64,000 bases of DNA. Source: Paucidesulfovibrio sp050251775 (GTDB taxonomy: Bacteria; Desulfobacterota; Desulfovibrionia; Desulfovibrionales; Desulfovibrionaceae). Positions within the stretch are counted from its first letter, which is position 1; every line of letters starts with the position of its first letter. A program made the translations under genes and the position numbers. The notes below the pieces were generated by a model. The model had not been told where the DNA came from and made no database searches. It saw only the letters and a list, made by a program, of their open reading frames with translations. This document shows, one piece after another, positions 30,803-40,437 of this stretch. The DNA lies in NCBI GenBank assembly GCA_050251775.1, contig JBFWMD010000009.1:7340-71339 (forward strand). Reading direction: 5' to 3'.

Positions 30803-32728
30803 ATGGCAACCAAGGACACTTTCGAGTTCAAAGCCGAAATTCGGCAGCTCTTGGACATCCTGGTCCACTCGCTCTACACCAACAAGGAAATCTTCCTGCG
30901 CGAGCTGGTTTCCAACGCATCCGACGCCCTGGACAAATACCGCCATTCCACCGGCCACTCCGCCGAAGCTTCGGAGCAGGGACCAGACCTTGAAATCCGC
31001 ATCCGCGCGGACAAGGACGCCAAGAGCCTGGTCATCGAAGACACGGGCGTGGGCATGACCCGCGACGAGATCATCGCCAACATCGGGACCATCGCCCACT
31101 CCGGCTCCGCCACCTTCATGCGTGAGCTGTCCGAGGCCAAGGACAAGAGCGAATCCGCCGTGGCCGATCTCATTGGCCGCTTTGGCGTGGGCTTCTATTC
31201 CGTGTACATGGTCGCGGACGAAGTCCGCCTGACCACCCGCTCCCACACGGGCGGCCCGGCCCTGACCTGGATCTCCGACGGCAAAGGCTCCTACGAAATC
31301 GAGGAAACCGCCCAGCAGGACAACGCCCCCCAGCGCGGCACACGCATTGAAATCCGACTCAAGCCCGAACTGGCCGAGCAGTTCGCGGACCCGGCCACGC
31401 TCAAGCGGATCATCAAAACCCACTCCAACTTCGTGCGCTACCCCATCTTCGTGGACGACGAGCGCGTGAACACCGTGTCCGCACTCTGGCGCGAACCCAA
31501 ATTCCAGATCAAACCCGAGCAGTACAACGAATTCTACACCTTCCTGACCTATGACCAGGCCGAACCCCTGACCGTGGTCCACCAGTCCGTGGACGCGCCC
31601 GTGCAATTCAACGCCCTGGTCTTCATCCCGGCCACGGGCCACGGCTTCCTGCCCCTGGAGCGCGACAACTGGGGCCTGGACCTCTACGTGCGCCGTGTGC
31701 TCATCCAGCGCCAGAACAAGGAGTTGCTCCCCGAGTACCTCAGTTTCGTCAAAGGCGTGGTGGACACCGAGGACCTGCCCCTGAACATCTCCCGCGAAAC
31801 GCTCCAGGACAACCTGCTCCTCGGCAAGATCCGCTCCACCCTGACCAAGCACATCCTAGGAGAGCTCGAACGGCTGGCCAAGAACGACGAGACCAAATAC
31901 TTCCAGTTCTGGGACGCCCACAGCGAAATCTTCAAGGCCGGCTACCAGGACTTCGGCAACCGCGACCGCTTCGCGGGCCTGGTGCGCTTCAACTCCTCCA
32001 TCCACGAGGACAACCTGGAACTCACCGGTCTGGACAGCTACATTGAGCGGGCCAAGGAAGGCCAGAAGGAAATCTACTACCTCTACGGTCCCAGCCGCGA
32101 GGCCTGCAAACTCTCGCCCCATGCGGAAATCTTCCGCAAAAAAGGCGTCGAGGTCCTCTATCTCTATGAGCCCATTGACGAGTTCATCATGGACGCGGTG
32201 CGCGAATACAAGGCGTTCAAGCTCGTTTCCGCGGAACATGCGGACGCAACCAAGCTCGACCAATACGCGGACGTGGAAACCGAAGCCAAGGCCGAACGCC
32301 TGACCACGGATCAGGAAGCCGCCCTGCCCGGCGTGCTCGGACGCATCAAGGACGCCCTGGGTGACCGCGTCACGGACGTGCGCGCTTCCAAGCGCCTCTC
32401 GGACAGCCCGGTCTGCCTGGTGAACCCGGACGGCCACGTGACCAGCTCCATGGACAAGATCATGCGCGTGATGACCAAGGACACCTCCATCCCGCAAAAG
32501 GCTCTGGAAGTGAACCCGGACCACGCCCTGGTGCGCAACCTGATCGAAATCTACAAGAAGGACCGCAAGGACCCCTTCATTGCCCAGGCCGCCGAGCAGC
32601 TCTACGAATCCGCCCTGCTGCTCGAAGGCTACCTCAGCGACCCGCACGCCCTGGTGGGCCGCATCCAGACCCTGCTCACGGACGCCAGCGGCTGGTATGA
32701 GCAGAGCAAGGAAAAGGTCGAGGACTAG
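30803..32728 (+). CDS. htpG: Hsp90-family chaperone HtpG
   Basis: HtpG is the bacterial Hsp90, an ATP-dependent cytosolic chaperone. The 641-residue length fits. GHKL ATP-site motifs are intact: E34 and N38 (ELVSNASDAL), DTGVGM at 80-85 and GRFGVGFYS at about 125-133. The C-terminal dimerisation end is also present. A GGAGG site lies nine bases before the ATG. The gene is followed by a repeat hairpin and a terminator. No heat-shock promoter was identified by eye. Confidence 0.98.
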   Translation: MATKDTFEFKAEIRQLLDILVHSLYTNKEIFLRELVSNASDALDKYRHSTGHSAEASEQGPDLEIRIRADKDAKSLVIEDTGVGMTRDEIIANIGTIAHSGSATFMRELSEAKDKSESAVADLIGRFGVGFYSVYMVADEVRLTTRSHTGGPALTWISDGKGSYEIEETAQQDNAPQRGTRIEIRLKPELAEQFADPATLKRIIKTHSNFVRYPIFVDDERVNTVSALWREPKFQIKPEQYNEFYTFLTYDQAEPLTVVHQSVDAPVQFNALVFIPATGHGFLPLERDNWGLDLYVRRVLIQRQNKELLPEYLSFVKGVVDTEDLPLNISRETLQDNLLLGKIRSTLTKHILGELERLAKNDETKYFQFWDAHSEIFKAGYQDFGNRDRFAGLVRFNSSIHEDNLELTGLDSYIERAKEGQKEIYYLYGPSREACKLSPHAEIFRKKGVEVLYLYEPIDEFIMDAVREYKAFKLVSAEHADATKLDQYADVETEAKAERLTTDQEAALPGVLGRIKDALGDRVTDVRASKRLSDSPVCLVNPDGHVTSSMDKIMRVMTKDTSIPQKALEVNPDHALVRNLIEIYKKDRKDPFIAQAAEQLYESALLLEGYLSDPHALVGRIQTLLTDASGWYEQSKEKVED

Positions 32729-32737
32729 GGAACGCGA

Positions 32738-32826
32738 TCAGGGGAAACCTTTCTGAAGAAAGGTTCTCCCCCCGCCCCCTTCCAAAGACGTTCCCCGGCG
32801 GCAGGCCCCAAGCCTGCCGCTTTTTT
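32738..32826 (+). repeat. Repeat hairpin followed by terminator after htpG
   Basis: Two elements. First, AACCTTTC-TGAA-GAAAGGTT (32746-32765), followed by a C-rich tract; I recall very similar hairpins downstream of many Desulfovibrio genes. Second, a rho-independent terminator with stem 32798-32806 and 32812-32820, then six T residues (32821-32826). Confidence 0.75.
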
Positions 32827-32964
32827 GTGCCGTGTGATCAATGCGCTTGTGGAGGATCGCTGCTGTGCGCAGTCGAGAAATATCCGGAGCTGACGCCTGT
32901 TTTCCCTCATGTCTCTTTCAATCAACCGAACCAAAACCCCCTATTCAAAAGCAGTCCGCACGCG

Positions 32965-33780
32965 CTATTCCACCAGAACACTGTACTTCAGCGCATAGCA
33001 GTCCCCGGTTTCCTTAATGACATAGCTCATCATGTCGTAAACATATATATCGCTCTTTATGGTCATGCCGGCGGACACGATTTTTTCCAGCATTCCCGCA
33101 AGGGCCTGCCGATGCGTTTCTTCCGTTCCTTTATGAGCCAGGATGGCGCATCTCCCTTCAGGTTTGACGTGAAACCGGGAACGCGGAGTGGTGCGCCGCG
33201 CCCGGTGGAAGGAATAGCGCTCAAGGTGGTTGCCCCGGCGCACGTCATCCAGGCCGATAATAAAACCGAACGGAGAACGAGGCTTTTGCTCCTGCTTTTT
33301 ATAGGCATCGTTGAACTCGGCAAAACGCTGGACAAGGTCCCACCGTGATTCGGGCGAGGATATCCCGGAGGGCGTCACTTCCAGACGTTCTTCTTCCTGC
33401 TGCTCAACGATCAATACGTCGTAGTCGAAATTCAGGGCTTCGCGCAGACACTCGGCCATGTCCCCGAGTACAAGCGTCCGCTGTCTCAGCCGGTTCAATT
33501 CCCTCTGGGCGACAGCCTGCTTCTCCTCCAGGAAGGACAAGAAACTCTCGCCATCCATCTGGCGTAAATGCGTTTTAATTTCTTTCAGCGAACTGCCAAC
33601 ATCCTTGAGCATCGAGAGCAGTTCAAACTCAAAATACTGCTCTATCTCGTAATGCCGATAGCCGTTTTCAGAAACGTGCTTTGGTTTCAGCAGCCCTTCC
33701 TTGTCGTAAAACAGCAGCGTACCTTTTGCTGTTCCGCACAACATTGCGAACTCACCAGTCGTAAGTAAATGTTTTTTCAT
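32965..33780 (-). CDS. MerR family regulator of efflux
   Basis: A 271-residue MerR regulator. The HTH at the N-terminus (residues 3-70; LTTGEFAMLCGTAKGTLLFYD, then GYRHYEIEQYFEFELLSMLKD) is followed by a coiled-coil helix (about 85-115) and a larger C-terminal domain (about 125-271) like the GyrI/multidrug-binding domain of BmrR-type members. It is divergent from the RND pump, with 110 bases between starts, and a MerR-type promoter sits in that gap. It probably senses the pump's substrate and activates it. The base composition is lower in G+C than the flanking genes. The start is taken at MKKHLL. Confidence 0.9.
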   Translation of the reverse strand: MKKHLLTTGEFAMLCGTAKGTLLFYDKEGLLKPKHVSENGYRHYEIEQYFEFELLSMLKDVGSSLKEIKTHLRQMDGESFLSFLEEKQAVAQRELNRLRQRTLVLGDMAECLREALNFDYDVLIVEQQEEERLEVTPSGISSPESRWDLVQRFAEFNDAYKKQEQKPRSPFGFIIGLDDVRRGNHLERYSFHRARRTTPRSRFHVKPEGRCAILAHKGTEETHRQALAGMLEKIVSAGMTIKSDIYVYDMMSYVIKETGDCYALKYSVLVE

Positions 33781-33793
33781 GTTTATTTTTATG

Positions 33794-33824
33794 TTGACTC
33801 TAAAGTTACTGTATACCTTACCCT
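33794..33824 (+). promoter_or_regulatory. MerR-type promoter of the RND efflux operon
   Basis: TTGACT at 33794-33799 and TACCCT at 33819-33824 are separated by 19 bases, the overlong spacing that MerR regulators correct. Between them lies a near-palindrome TAAAGTTACTGTA (33801-33813). It points toward the efflux operon and lies beside a divergent merR gene. Confidence 0.65.
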
Positions 33825-33889
33825 CGCACACAGTGAATAAAACAGCAAGCCGGCATTTGCCTGCGCCGGTCAATACAGAGGTGTCTCAA

Positions 33890-35131
33890 ATGGTTTGGGG
33901 TATCGGGAAGAAAAAAAGATGGCGGGTGCTCATACCGCTTTGTTGTATTTTGCTTGTGACGGGCTGCGACACAGCGGAGCAACCCAAGGACGCGCCTGGC
34001 GAGGTGCTGTATTCAGTGGTCCGCAAAGAAAAGCTTACTTTGACCAGCACGTTGCCCGGGCGGGTTTCCGCGCTTGTAACGGCGGAAGTCAGACCCCAGG
34101 TAGACGGCATCATCCTTGAGCGCCTGTTTGAGGAAGGCGCGGATGTGGAAAAAGGGCAGGTTTTGTACCGCATCGATCCTGGCGTCCACCAGGCCGCCTA
34201 TGCCACGGCCAGGGCATCCCTTTTGGAGGCGCAAGCCAATGTGGAGGCTGTCGCCCTGCTGGAGAAACGCCAGAGGCTTTTGAGCTCCCAAAATGCCTTG
34301 AGCCGCCAAGAACTGGACAACACCATTTCCCAGCTCGGCCAGGCCCGTGCCCGTGTCGCCAGGGCTGAAGCCGAATTGAAAGCCGCCGCCATCAATCTTG
34401 CCTACACGGAAATCAAAGCGCCGGTGTCAGGGCGTATCGGGGCTTCTTCCGTGACTGTCGGCACTCTGGTTACGGCAAATCAGCCCACCGTTCTTGCCGT
34501 CATCCAGCAGACGGATCGCGTCTATGTGGATATAACGCAATCCAGCACGGATACCATTCGATTGCGCCGCGCCATGGCCCAGGGCCGGTTGGCTCCCAAC
34601 GGCAGCGCGGCCAAGGTTCGTCTTACCCTTGAAGACGGCTCGCCGTACACAGCGATAACACGGGAACAGACGGATGGAGAACCTGAATGGATATTTGGTG
34701 ATCTGCTGTTTTCGGAAATATCCGTCGGGCAAAGCACGGGAAGCCTCATGCTGCGGGCCGTGTTCAACAACCCGGACAGACTGCTTTTGCCTGGAATGTA
34801 CGTGAAGGCAATCATCGAGGAGGGCGCGGTAGAAAACGCGGTGCTGATTCCGCAAGGTGTTGCGTTTGCGAACAACACCGGCGGGCACTCTGTCTACGTT
34901 TTGCGCGGCGATGATGCCGGAGACGGACTTTTCCGGGTTGAGCGGAGAGACGTGCGGCTTGAACGCGCGTCCGGCAACCGTTGGTTGGTCGGTTCCGGCC
35001 TGAATAGCGGTGACATTCTGATTGTCGAGGGACTTCAGAAGGCCGCTTCCGGTGAACTTGTCAAAGGCGTTCCCGCGCGGAACGCCCCGGACGAAGCCGT
35101 GGCCATGGCTCCTGAAAGGAAGGAGCGGTAA
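33890..35131 (+). CDS. RND efflux membrane fusion lipoprotein
   Basis: A 413-residue HlyD/AcrA-type periplasmic adaptor. The N-terminal signal ends in a lipobox, LLVTGC, with C26 lipidated. Mature domains in order: first lipoyl half (about 60-80, GRVSALVTAEVRPQVDG), alpha-helical hairpin (about 105-175), second lipoyl half (about 185-205, KAPVSGRIG), beta barrel and membrane-proximal domain. It links an inner-membrane pump to an outer-membrane channel. The start at 33890 is preceded by AGAGGTG. The pump gene follows after three bases. No outer-membrane factor gene is seen. Confidence 0.93.
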   Translation: MVWGIGKKKRWRVLIPLCCILLVTGCDTAEQPKDAPGEVLYSVVRKEKLTLTSTLPGRVSALVTAEVRPQVDGIILERLFEEGADVEKGQVLYRIDPGVHQAAYATARASLLEAQANVEAVALLEKRQRLLSSQNALSRQELDNTISQLGQARARVARAEAELKAAAINLAYTEIKAPVSGRIGASSVTVGTLVTANQPTVLAVIQQTDRVYVDITQSSTDTIRLRRAMAQGRLAPNGSAAKVRLTLEDGSPYTAITREQTDGEPEWIFGDLLFSEISVGQSTGSLMLRAVFNNPDRLLLPGMYVKAIIEEGAVENAVLIPQGVAFANNTGGHSVYVLRGDDAGDGLFRVERRDVRLERASGNRWLVGSGLNSGDILIVEGLQKAASGELVKGVPARNAPDEAVAMAPERKER

Positions 35132-35134
35132 CTC

Positions 35135-38100
35135 GTGGCAGCGTTCTTCATCAATCGTCCTATTTTTGCCTGGGTTATCGCCATCGTCATCATGCTGGCC
35201 GGGGTGCTTGCCTTGGGCCGGCTTCCGGTGGCCCATTATCCGGACATAGCCCTGCCGCAGATATCTGTTTCCGCGCAGTATCCCGGCGCGTCCGCGCCCA
35301 TCGTTGACCGGAGCGTAACGCAGGTTATCGAGCAGCAACTCAAGGGACTGGACAACCTGCTACACATGGACTCCTCCAGTGGCTCTTCCAGCGGTTCGGA
35401 GATTAATCTCACTTTCGCGGCCGGAACGGATATAGACACTGCACAGGTTCAGGTACAGAACAAGTTGCAGCAAGCCATGTCCCTGCTGCCTGAGGCGGTA
35501 CAACGGCAAGGAGTTCAGGCATTCAAGGCCGTTGAGAACTCCTTCATGACCGTTGCTTTTTATGATGCGCATGACACGATGCGGTCCAGCGATATCAGTG
35601 ACTTTGTGGCGAGTGCCCTCGTCGATCCCTTAAGCAGGATTCAGGGAGTGGGGTCCGTCACTCTCTATGGTTCTCAGAATGCAATGCGCATCTGGTGCGA
35701 TCCTGACAAAATGCGGCAGTACGGACTGAATCCCCAGGATGTTCTGACCGCTGTACGCGAACAAAACGCTCAGGTCGCAGGCGGACAGGTGGGTGAATCG
35801 CCAGCCGCACCCGGCCAGGAAATCAACATTGCCATCAACGCCTCATCCAGCCTGGAAACGGTGGAGGAGTTTGAGCAAATACTCCTGCGCGTGGAAGAGA
35901 ACGGGTCCGCTCTGTTGCTCAAGGACGTAGCCCGCATCGAACTGAATGAAGAAAGCGCCACTGGCGGCACGTTCTTTAACGGCCACTCGGGAACTGGATT
36001 GGCGTTCAAGCTTTCCTCCGGGGCCAATGTCCTGGAAACCACCCAAGCCATCAAAGCTGAATTGAAAGCCCTTGCCGCCTTCTTCCCGCCGGGGCTCACT
36101 TTCGCCTATGCCGACGACAAGGCTCCCATTGTGGAAAAATCCATACAAGCAGTGGTGCACACTCTTCTTGAGGCCATAGCCCTGGTCGTGGCGGTAATGT
36201 TTTTGTTTTTGCAAAGCTTCCGCGTCACACTCATTTCCGCCATCGCTGTTCCGGTCGTTCTGCTCGGCGTGTTCGCGGTGCTTGCTGTGGCCGGTTTTTC
36301 CATCAACACGCTGACCATGTTCGGGATGGTTCTGGCTATCGGTCTGTTGGTTGATGATGCCATTGTCGTGGTGGAAAACGTGGAGCGCCTGATGCGCGAG
36401 GAAAAGCTCTCCGCCAGGGAAGCCGCGCTTAAATCCATGCGCCAGATAACCGGGGCGCTTGTCGGTGTTGCCGTGGTTATTTCCGCCGTGTTTGTACCCA
36501 TGGCCTTCATGCCTGGTTCAACCGGCGCTATTTTCAGACAATTTTCCATTACCATCGTTGCCTCCATGGTGCTTTCCGTTGTTGTCGCCATTGTGCTTAC
36601 ACCGGCCTTGTGCGCCACCATCCTGGCCGCAAAAGCGAACAGAGCGGATACAGGCTTGCTCGGCAGATTCAACCGGTGGTTCGACACGCTCACTGGACGG
36701 TACGCCAGCCAGGTGGGCGGCATAGTGAAACGGCCCAAAACGTGGGCGACCACCGTCGTATTGTTGGTCGCGATGTGCGCGGTGTTGTTCTTGCGCCTGC
36801 CGCATTCCTTTTTGCCCGACGAAGACCAGGGAATCTTGTATGTCGATGTGCAGCTCCCACCCGGCGCGTCACAGGAGCGCACAGAAAAAATAGTTAAAGA
36901 AATCGACACATATTTTCGTACCGAGGAAAAGAATGCCATCCAAAGCGTCATGTCGGTCGTCGGCTGGGGATTCAGCGGTTCCGGCCAGAATTCAGCCATG
37001 GTCCTTCCCTTGCTAAAGGATTGGAGCGAACGGGGCCGGGGGCAAAGCGCTTTTGATGTTATGGCGCGAGCCTCCTCCCGCTTCTCGTCCATCCACGGCG
37101 CTGAAATCGTTGTTATGACGCCACCGGCGGCCATGGAACTCGGTACGTCCTCAGGCTTTGAAATGGAGCTGATGGATCGCGGCGGAAGCGGCCATGCGGC
37201 ACTGCTCAAGGCCAAGGACGCCCTGTTGGAAGACGCCGCGAAACAGCCCTCCGTTTCCTACGCCCGCTATGGCGGAATGGATGACGCTGAGCAGTATGAC
37301 CTCGTAATCAACAATGGCAAGGCAGGCGCATACGGCCTTTCCAGAGGCGACATCAACAGCGCAATCAGTGCATACTGGGCGGGTGAGTATATCAACGACT
37401 TCTCGGACCGGGGCAGAACGAAGAAGGTGTATTTCCAGGCAGAACCGTCGTTTCGGACCGGCGTGGACGACTTCAACCGGTTTTATCTGCGCAACGCCAA
37501 AGGTGAAATGGTGCCGTTCACCAGCTTTCTTGCTGTGAAGTCCATTCTCGCCTCGCCCAGCCTGACGCGCTACCAAGGGATTCCATCCATGAAAATCGAA
37601 GGGGCCGCAGCTCAGGGGAAAAGCTCCGGGCAGGCGATGATGGAAATGGAAGAAAGTGCGGCCAAACTTCCTTCCGGCTTTGACTATGCATGGACGGGCC
37701 TTTCGTACCAGCAGCGGATGGCCTCCAATCAGGCTCCACTCCTGTACGCCATTTCCATCATCGTCGTCTTTCTGAGCCTTGCGGCGTTGTACGAAAGCTG
37801 GACGATCCCGCTGGTGGTGCTCATGGCGGTTCCCACCGGTGTACTTGGGGCGTTGTGCGGTGTGTACATTCGCGGCATGAACAACGACATCTATTTCCAG
37901 ATAGCTCTGCTCACCATCATCGGCCTTTCCGCCAAGAACTCCATCCTCATAGTGGAATTCGCGAGAGTTTTACATCATGGAGGAAAAGACCTGCTCACGG
38001 CCACCGTGGAAGCTTCACGTCTCCGCTTGCGGCCCGTGCTCATGACTTCGCTGTGCTTCATTCTCGGCGTTGTGCCTTTGGCTGTCAGCAGCGGAGCCGG

Positions 38101-38233
38101 TTCCGGTGCGCAAAACGCTCTTGGAACGGCGGTAATGGCGGGCATGATCACGGCAACGGGGCTCGGTGTTTACTACACACCGCTGTTTTTCGTTTTGGTG
38201 ACGCGGTTTTTTGGTCGAAAAAACGAATCATGA
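35135..38233 (+). CDS. RND multidrug efflux transporter (AcrB/MexF type)
   Basis: A 1032-residue HAE1-type RND pump with a GTG start three bases after the adaptor gene, preceded by AGGAGC. It has 12 transmembrane helices and two large periplasmic loops. The proton-relay aspartates stand at residues 407 and 408 (GLLVDDAIVVVEN), as in AcrB, and the partner lysine is in GLSAKNSILIVEF near the C-terminus. It exports drugs, dyes, detergents or metabolites by proton antiport through an outer-membrane partner that must be encoded elsewhere. Full length, no frameshift seen. Confidence 0.96.
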   Translation: MAAFFINRPIFAWVIAIVIMLAGVLALGRLPVAHYPDIALPQISVSAQYPGASAPIVDRSVTQVIEQQLKGLDNLLHMDSSSGSSSGSEINLTFAAGTDIDTAQVQVQNKLQQAMSLLPEAVQRQGVQAFKAVENSFMTVAFYDAHDTMRSSDISDFVASALVDPLSRIQGVGSVTLYGSQNAMRIWCDPDKMRQYGLNPQDVLTAVREQNAQVAGGQVGESPAAPGQEINIAINASSSLETVEEFEQILLRVEENGSALLLKDVARIELNEESATGGTFFNGHSGTGLAFKLSSGANVLETTQAIKAELKALAAFFPPGLTFAYADDKAPIVEKSIQAVVHTLLEAIALVVAVMFLFLQSFRVTLISAIAVPVVLLGVFAVLAVAGFSINTLTMFGMVLAIGLLVDDAIVVVENVERLMREEKLSAREAALKSMRQITGALVGVAVVISAVFVPMAFMPGSTGAIFRQFSITIVASMVLSVVVAIVLTPALCATILAAKANRADTGLLGRFNRWFDTLTGRYASQVGGIVKRPKTWATTVVLLVAMCAVLFLRLPHSFLPDEDQGILYVDVQLPPGASQERTEKIVKEIDTYFRTEEKNAIQSVMSVVGWGFSGSGQNSAMVLPLLKDWSERGRGQSAFDVMARASSRFSSIHGAEIVVMTPPAAMELGTSSGFEMELMDRGGSGHAALLKAKDALLEDAAKQPSVSYARYGGMDDAEQYDLVINNGKAGAYGLSRGDINSAISAYWAGEYINDFSDRGRTKKVYFQAEPSFRTGVDDFNRFYLRNAKGEMVPFTSFLAVKSILASPSLTRYQGIPSMKIEGAAAQGKSSGQAMMEMEESAAKLPSGFDYAWTGLSYQQRMASNQAPLLYAISIIVVFLSLAALYESWTIPLVVLMAVPTGVLGALCGVYIRGMNNDIYFQIALLTIIGLSAKNSILIVEFARVLHHGGKDLLTATVEASRLRLRPVLMTSLCFILGVVPLAVSSGAGSGAQNALGTAVMAGMITATGLGVYYTPLFFVLVTRFFGRKNES

Positions 38234-38327
38234 ACAAGCCCCGGCCTCACCGTCGGTTTCCGGCACATATTGCGGAACGCAGCTCGCGGATGCGGAAAAT
38301 AGATTGCCGGGATGGAGGATATCCATT

Positions 38328-38858
38328 GTGACAGGATTCGAAACGGAAAGGCTGCTTATACGAAACTTTGAGACCAAAGATGCTGAGGGGCTGTTTGCTT
38401 ACCTTTCTCATCCTCGTGTGAATTGTTTCCTTATGGAACAAGTCAGTACGCTGGAGGAGGCCGCTGCCGATGTTGAGTGCAGAAGCAAGGAGGAATTGCG
38501 CTTTGCCGTTTGCTTGAAGGAAACGGACGTCATCATCGGAGAGGTGTTCGCCATTAAAGAAGAGCCAGACACCTATGGCGTGGGATGGATTCTCAACGAG
38601 CAGTACGAGGGAAAGGGATACGCAAGCGAAGCGGCAAGATGGTTCCTCGATTATCTGTTCACAAGCAGGAATGCAAGGCGGATTTATGCCTATGTGGAAG
38701 AGGATAATGTCCGCTCGCAGAAACTCTGTAAGCGCCTCCATATGCGCCGGGAGGGACTTTTCCTCGAGTTCGTATCTTTTACAAACAATCCCGATGGCAC
38801 TCCGAAATACGAAAACACATTCGTCTATGCCATCTTGAAAAAGGAGTGGGAATTATGA
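38328..38858 (+). CDS. GNAT family N-acetyltransferase (RimJ/RimL type)
   Basis: A 176-residue acetyltransferase of the Acetyltransf_3 (RimJ/RimL-like) group. It opens with FETERLLIRNFETKDAEGL, has a central strand YGVGWILNEQYEGKGYASEA with the acetyl-CoA loop Q/EYEGKGYASEA, and ends AYVEEDNVRSQKLCKRLHM. Such enzymes acetylate ribosomal protein termini, antibiotics or small amines. I choose the GTG at 38328, with GGAGG nine bases upstream. It lies 94 bases after the pump, in the lower-G+C block, and may share its history. Target unknown. Confidence 0.85.
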   Translation: MTGFETERLLIRNFETKDAEGLFAYLSHPRVNCFLMEQVSTLEEAAADVECRSKEELRFAVCLKETDVIIGEVFAIKEEPDTYGVGWILNEQYEGKGYASEAARWFLDYLFTSRNARRIYAYVEEDNVRSQKLCKRLHMRREGLFLEFVSFTNNPDGTPKYENTFVYAILKKEWEL

Positions 38859-38873
38859 CCTAAAATCAAATTG

Positions 38874-39816
38874 TTATTTCCTTGTCCGAACGATGACAGC
38901 ATCCTGAGGCTGCAAGGCCCCACCCCTTCCCGCTCCAGCATTATCGCGGGTCATTCGGCGCAGGTCACCACTGTTGTCCCGACAAATCACCCCTCCGGCT
39001 TCCACTCGTCCGCCTAAACCCGCAGCGTTGACATCAAATGAAATTATGTCCGCGTCGAGCTCCTCCGGATCCCGCCCATTGACCGGATCATCGAGGCAGT
39101 AGCCATACCAGTCCGGATCCCCGCCTGCCGCGCCGATGGGGGCCTGGGCGGTGAATCTCCCCGTGTCCGGGTCGTAATCTCGCCAGCCGAAGCGGACGAG
39201 TCCCGTGTCCCAGTCGTGCAGGCCGCCCGCGAAACCGAGCGGCGAGCGCAGATACGGATTGTTGTCCTTCACCACGTTGCCGAAGGCGTCGTACAGGATT
39301 TCCTTTACCATGCCTTCGGTGGGAAGCTCAACCACCCGCACGCTGCCGATCTGGTCGGTATGCAAAAGAATTTCGCTGCCATGCCCCTGGTCGTGCCCCT
39401 GATCCTGCGTAACCAGTCCCACGGGCCGACCGTCACGGCCATACGCCACTTTCCACCACCCGCCGTCCTTCATTTCCGCATGCGACCAGGCCGCGAGGTG
39501 CGCACGATCCTGCCAGTGGAACCGTTCCGTGAGCCTGCCGTCCACGTATTTGGCGTTGCGCAGGCCCTGGTCGTCGTGCGCGTACTCCACAACGCGGCCA
39601 TCGGGCAGCTCCACGGCCAGCAAGCGATAGTCAGGCGCGTAGTGATAGCGCGTCTCGCCCTGGGGCGTGACCTTGCGGCTGCGGAAGCCTTGCTGGTCAT
39701 GATCGTAGCGCGCGTCGCCCGCCTGGAGCAGCCGGTTGTCCGGGCCGTAGCGGAAGACCCGGTCCATTTGCCCGCGCAAAGGCACATAGTCCTCGGCCCG
39801 GCGGCCCTGTAGGATT
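38874..39816 (-). pseudogene. Orphan Rhs tip, 5'-truncated
   Basis: About 290 residues of YD-repeat and Rhs core: YDHDQQGFRSRKVTPQGETRYH, YAPDYRLLAVELPDGR, HTDQIGSVRVV, then the core DAFGNVVKDNNPYLRSPLGF, DTGLVRFGWRDYDPDTGRF and APIGAAGGDPDWYGYCLDDPVNG. After the core comes a variable tail of about 60 residues. The Rhs frame has no start with a ribosome site, and its N-terminal end is joined to a GCCTCCGGCGG repeat element, so it is cut off from any upstream repeat region. Rhs tips are typically variable toxin carriers; here it is probably not expressed alone. Confidence 0.75.
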
Positions 39817-39817
39817 T

Positions 39818-39852
39818 GCCTCCGGCGGCCGGGGCCCGCGGCCCCGGACCCC
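39818..39852. repeat. GCCTCCGGCGG repeat hairpin, copy A
   Basis: GCCTCCGGCGG (39818-39828) followed by an 8-bp hairpin CCGGGGCC-CGC-GGCCCCGG (39829-39847) and ACCCC. The same layout occurs at 46728-46769, and the 11-base head occurs again at 63915-63925. It lies exactly at the 5' end of the Rhs remnant. Confidence 0.7.
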
Positions 39853-39857
39853 ATTCT

Positions 39858-39895
39858 GCGCCGAAGCGCGATGCTGCGCATCTGCGCTTCGGCGC
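39858..39895. repeat. Large inverted repeat beside the Rhs remnant
   Basis: A perfect 12-bp stem, GCGCCGAAGCGC (39858-39869) with GCGCTTCGGCGC (39884-39895), and a 14-base loop. No T run follows in either direction, so it is not a simple terminator. It may be part of a mobile or recombination-prone junction. Confidence 0.6.
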
Positions 39896-40437
39896 GGATG
39901 CCGGAATATGTTCCAACGCCACAGTAAGGCCATGTGGCGAGGAGGCATGCCGGTCAGGTGTGTTGGTTCATGCTGTTGATTCCCCGCCGCGCAATTCTCG
40001 ATGTTCATTGCGGCGGAATTTCCGCAAGGCTAACCCTGCTTTTGGGGCCGGGATAAAAATAGAAGGGAAATGGAAAGCAAAAGGACGAATTTTCCCTATT
40101 GACAGAGATCTGAAATCCAAAATCCAATAAGTCTCATTTCACCTGCCGCCCCCGGAAGTGCCGTTCCAAATCCCAACGAAAGCCCGCTTGTACAGCAACG
40201 TTCTGGTGCTGAAGAGCGGCGAGTCATGGCAAGGTCGTGCGGCATTTTAAACTTGCATCCGGCGGAAGAAGCTGCCAAGCAGGATGCACGGGCCGCTGCG
40301 CGCAGAACCGGCCATTGCCTCGGCTCCTCCAGCGCAGGCCTGAAACCATACCTTTCCGGCAACTTATCCCCGGACAACCACCCGGATTTCAACCCGTGGG
40401 GGCGGCCCCAACGCCGCTCCGCAACCGACATACAATC
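39896..40437. other. Non-coding stretch between Rhs remnant and MFS gene
   Basis: No gene is supported. Mixed base composition with a TTGACA hexamer at 40099-40104 that has no clear -10 partner, and a partial inverted repeat CCGCCGCGCAAT...ATTGCGGCGG near 39985-40015. This looks like the seam between the accessory block and the downstream core genes. Confidence 0.45.

Noticed and set aside
29972..31852. 626-residue minus-strand open frame over the MerR-like gene and htpG
   Set aside because: It is the shadow of htpG and the coiled-coil protein; the plus-strand genes have ribosome sites and known motifs.
40085..40130. TTGACA at 40099 as a promoter of the DHA2 exporter
   Set aside because: No acceptable -10 hexamer is found 16-18 bases downstream, and it lies more than 330 bases before the gene start.
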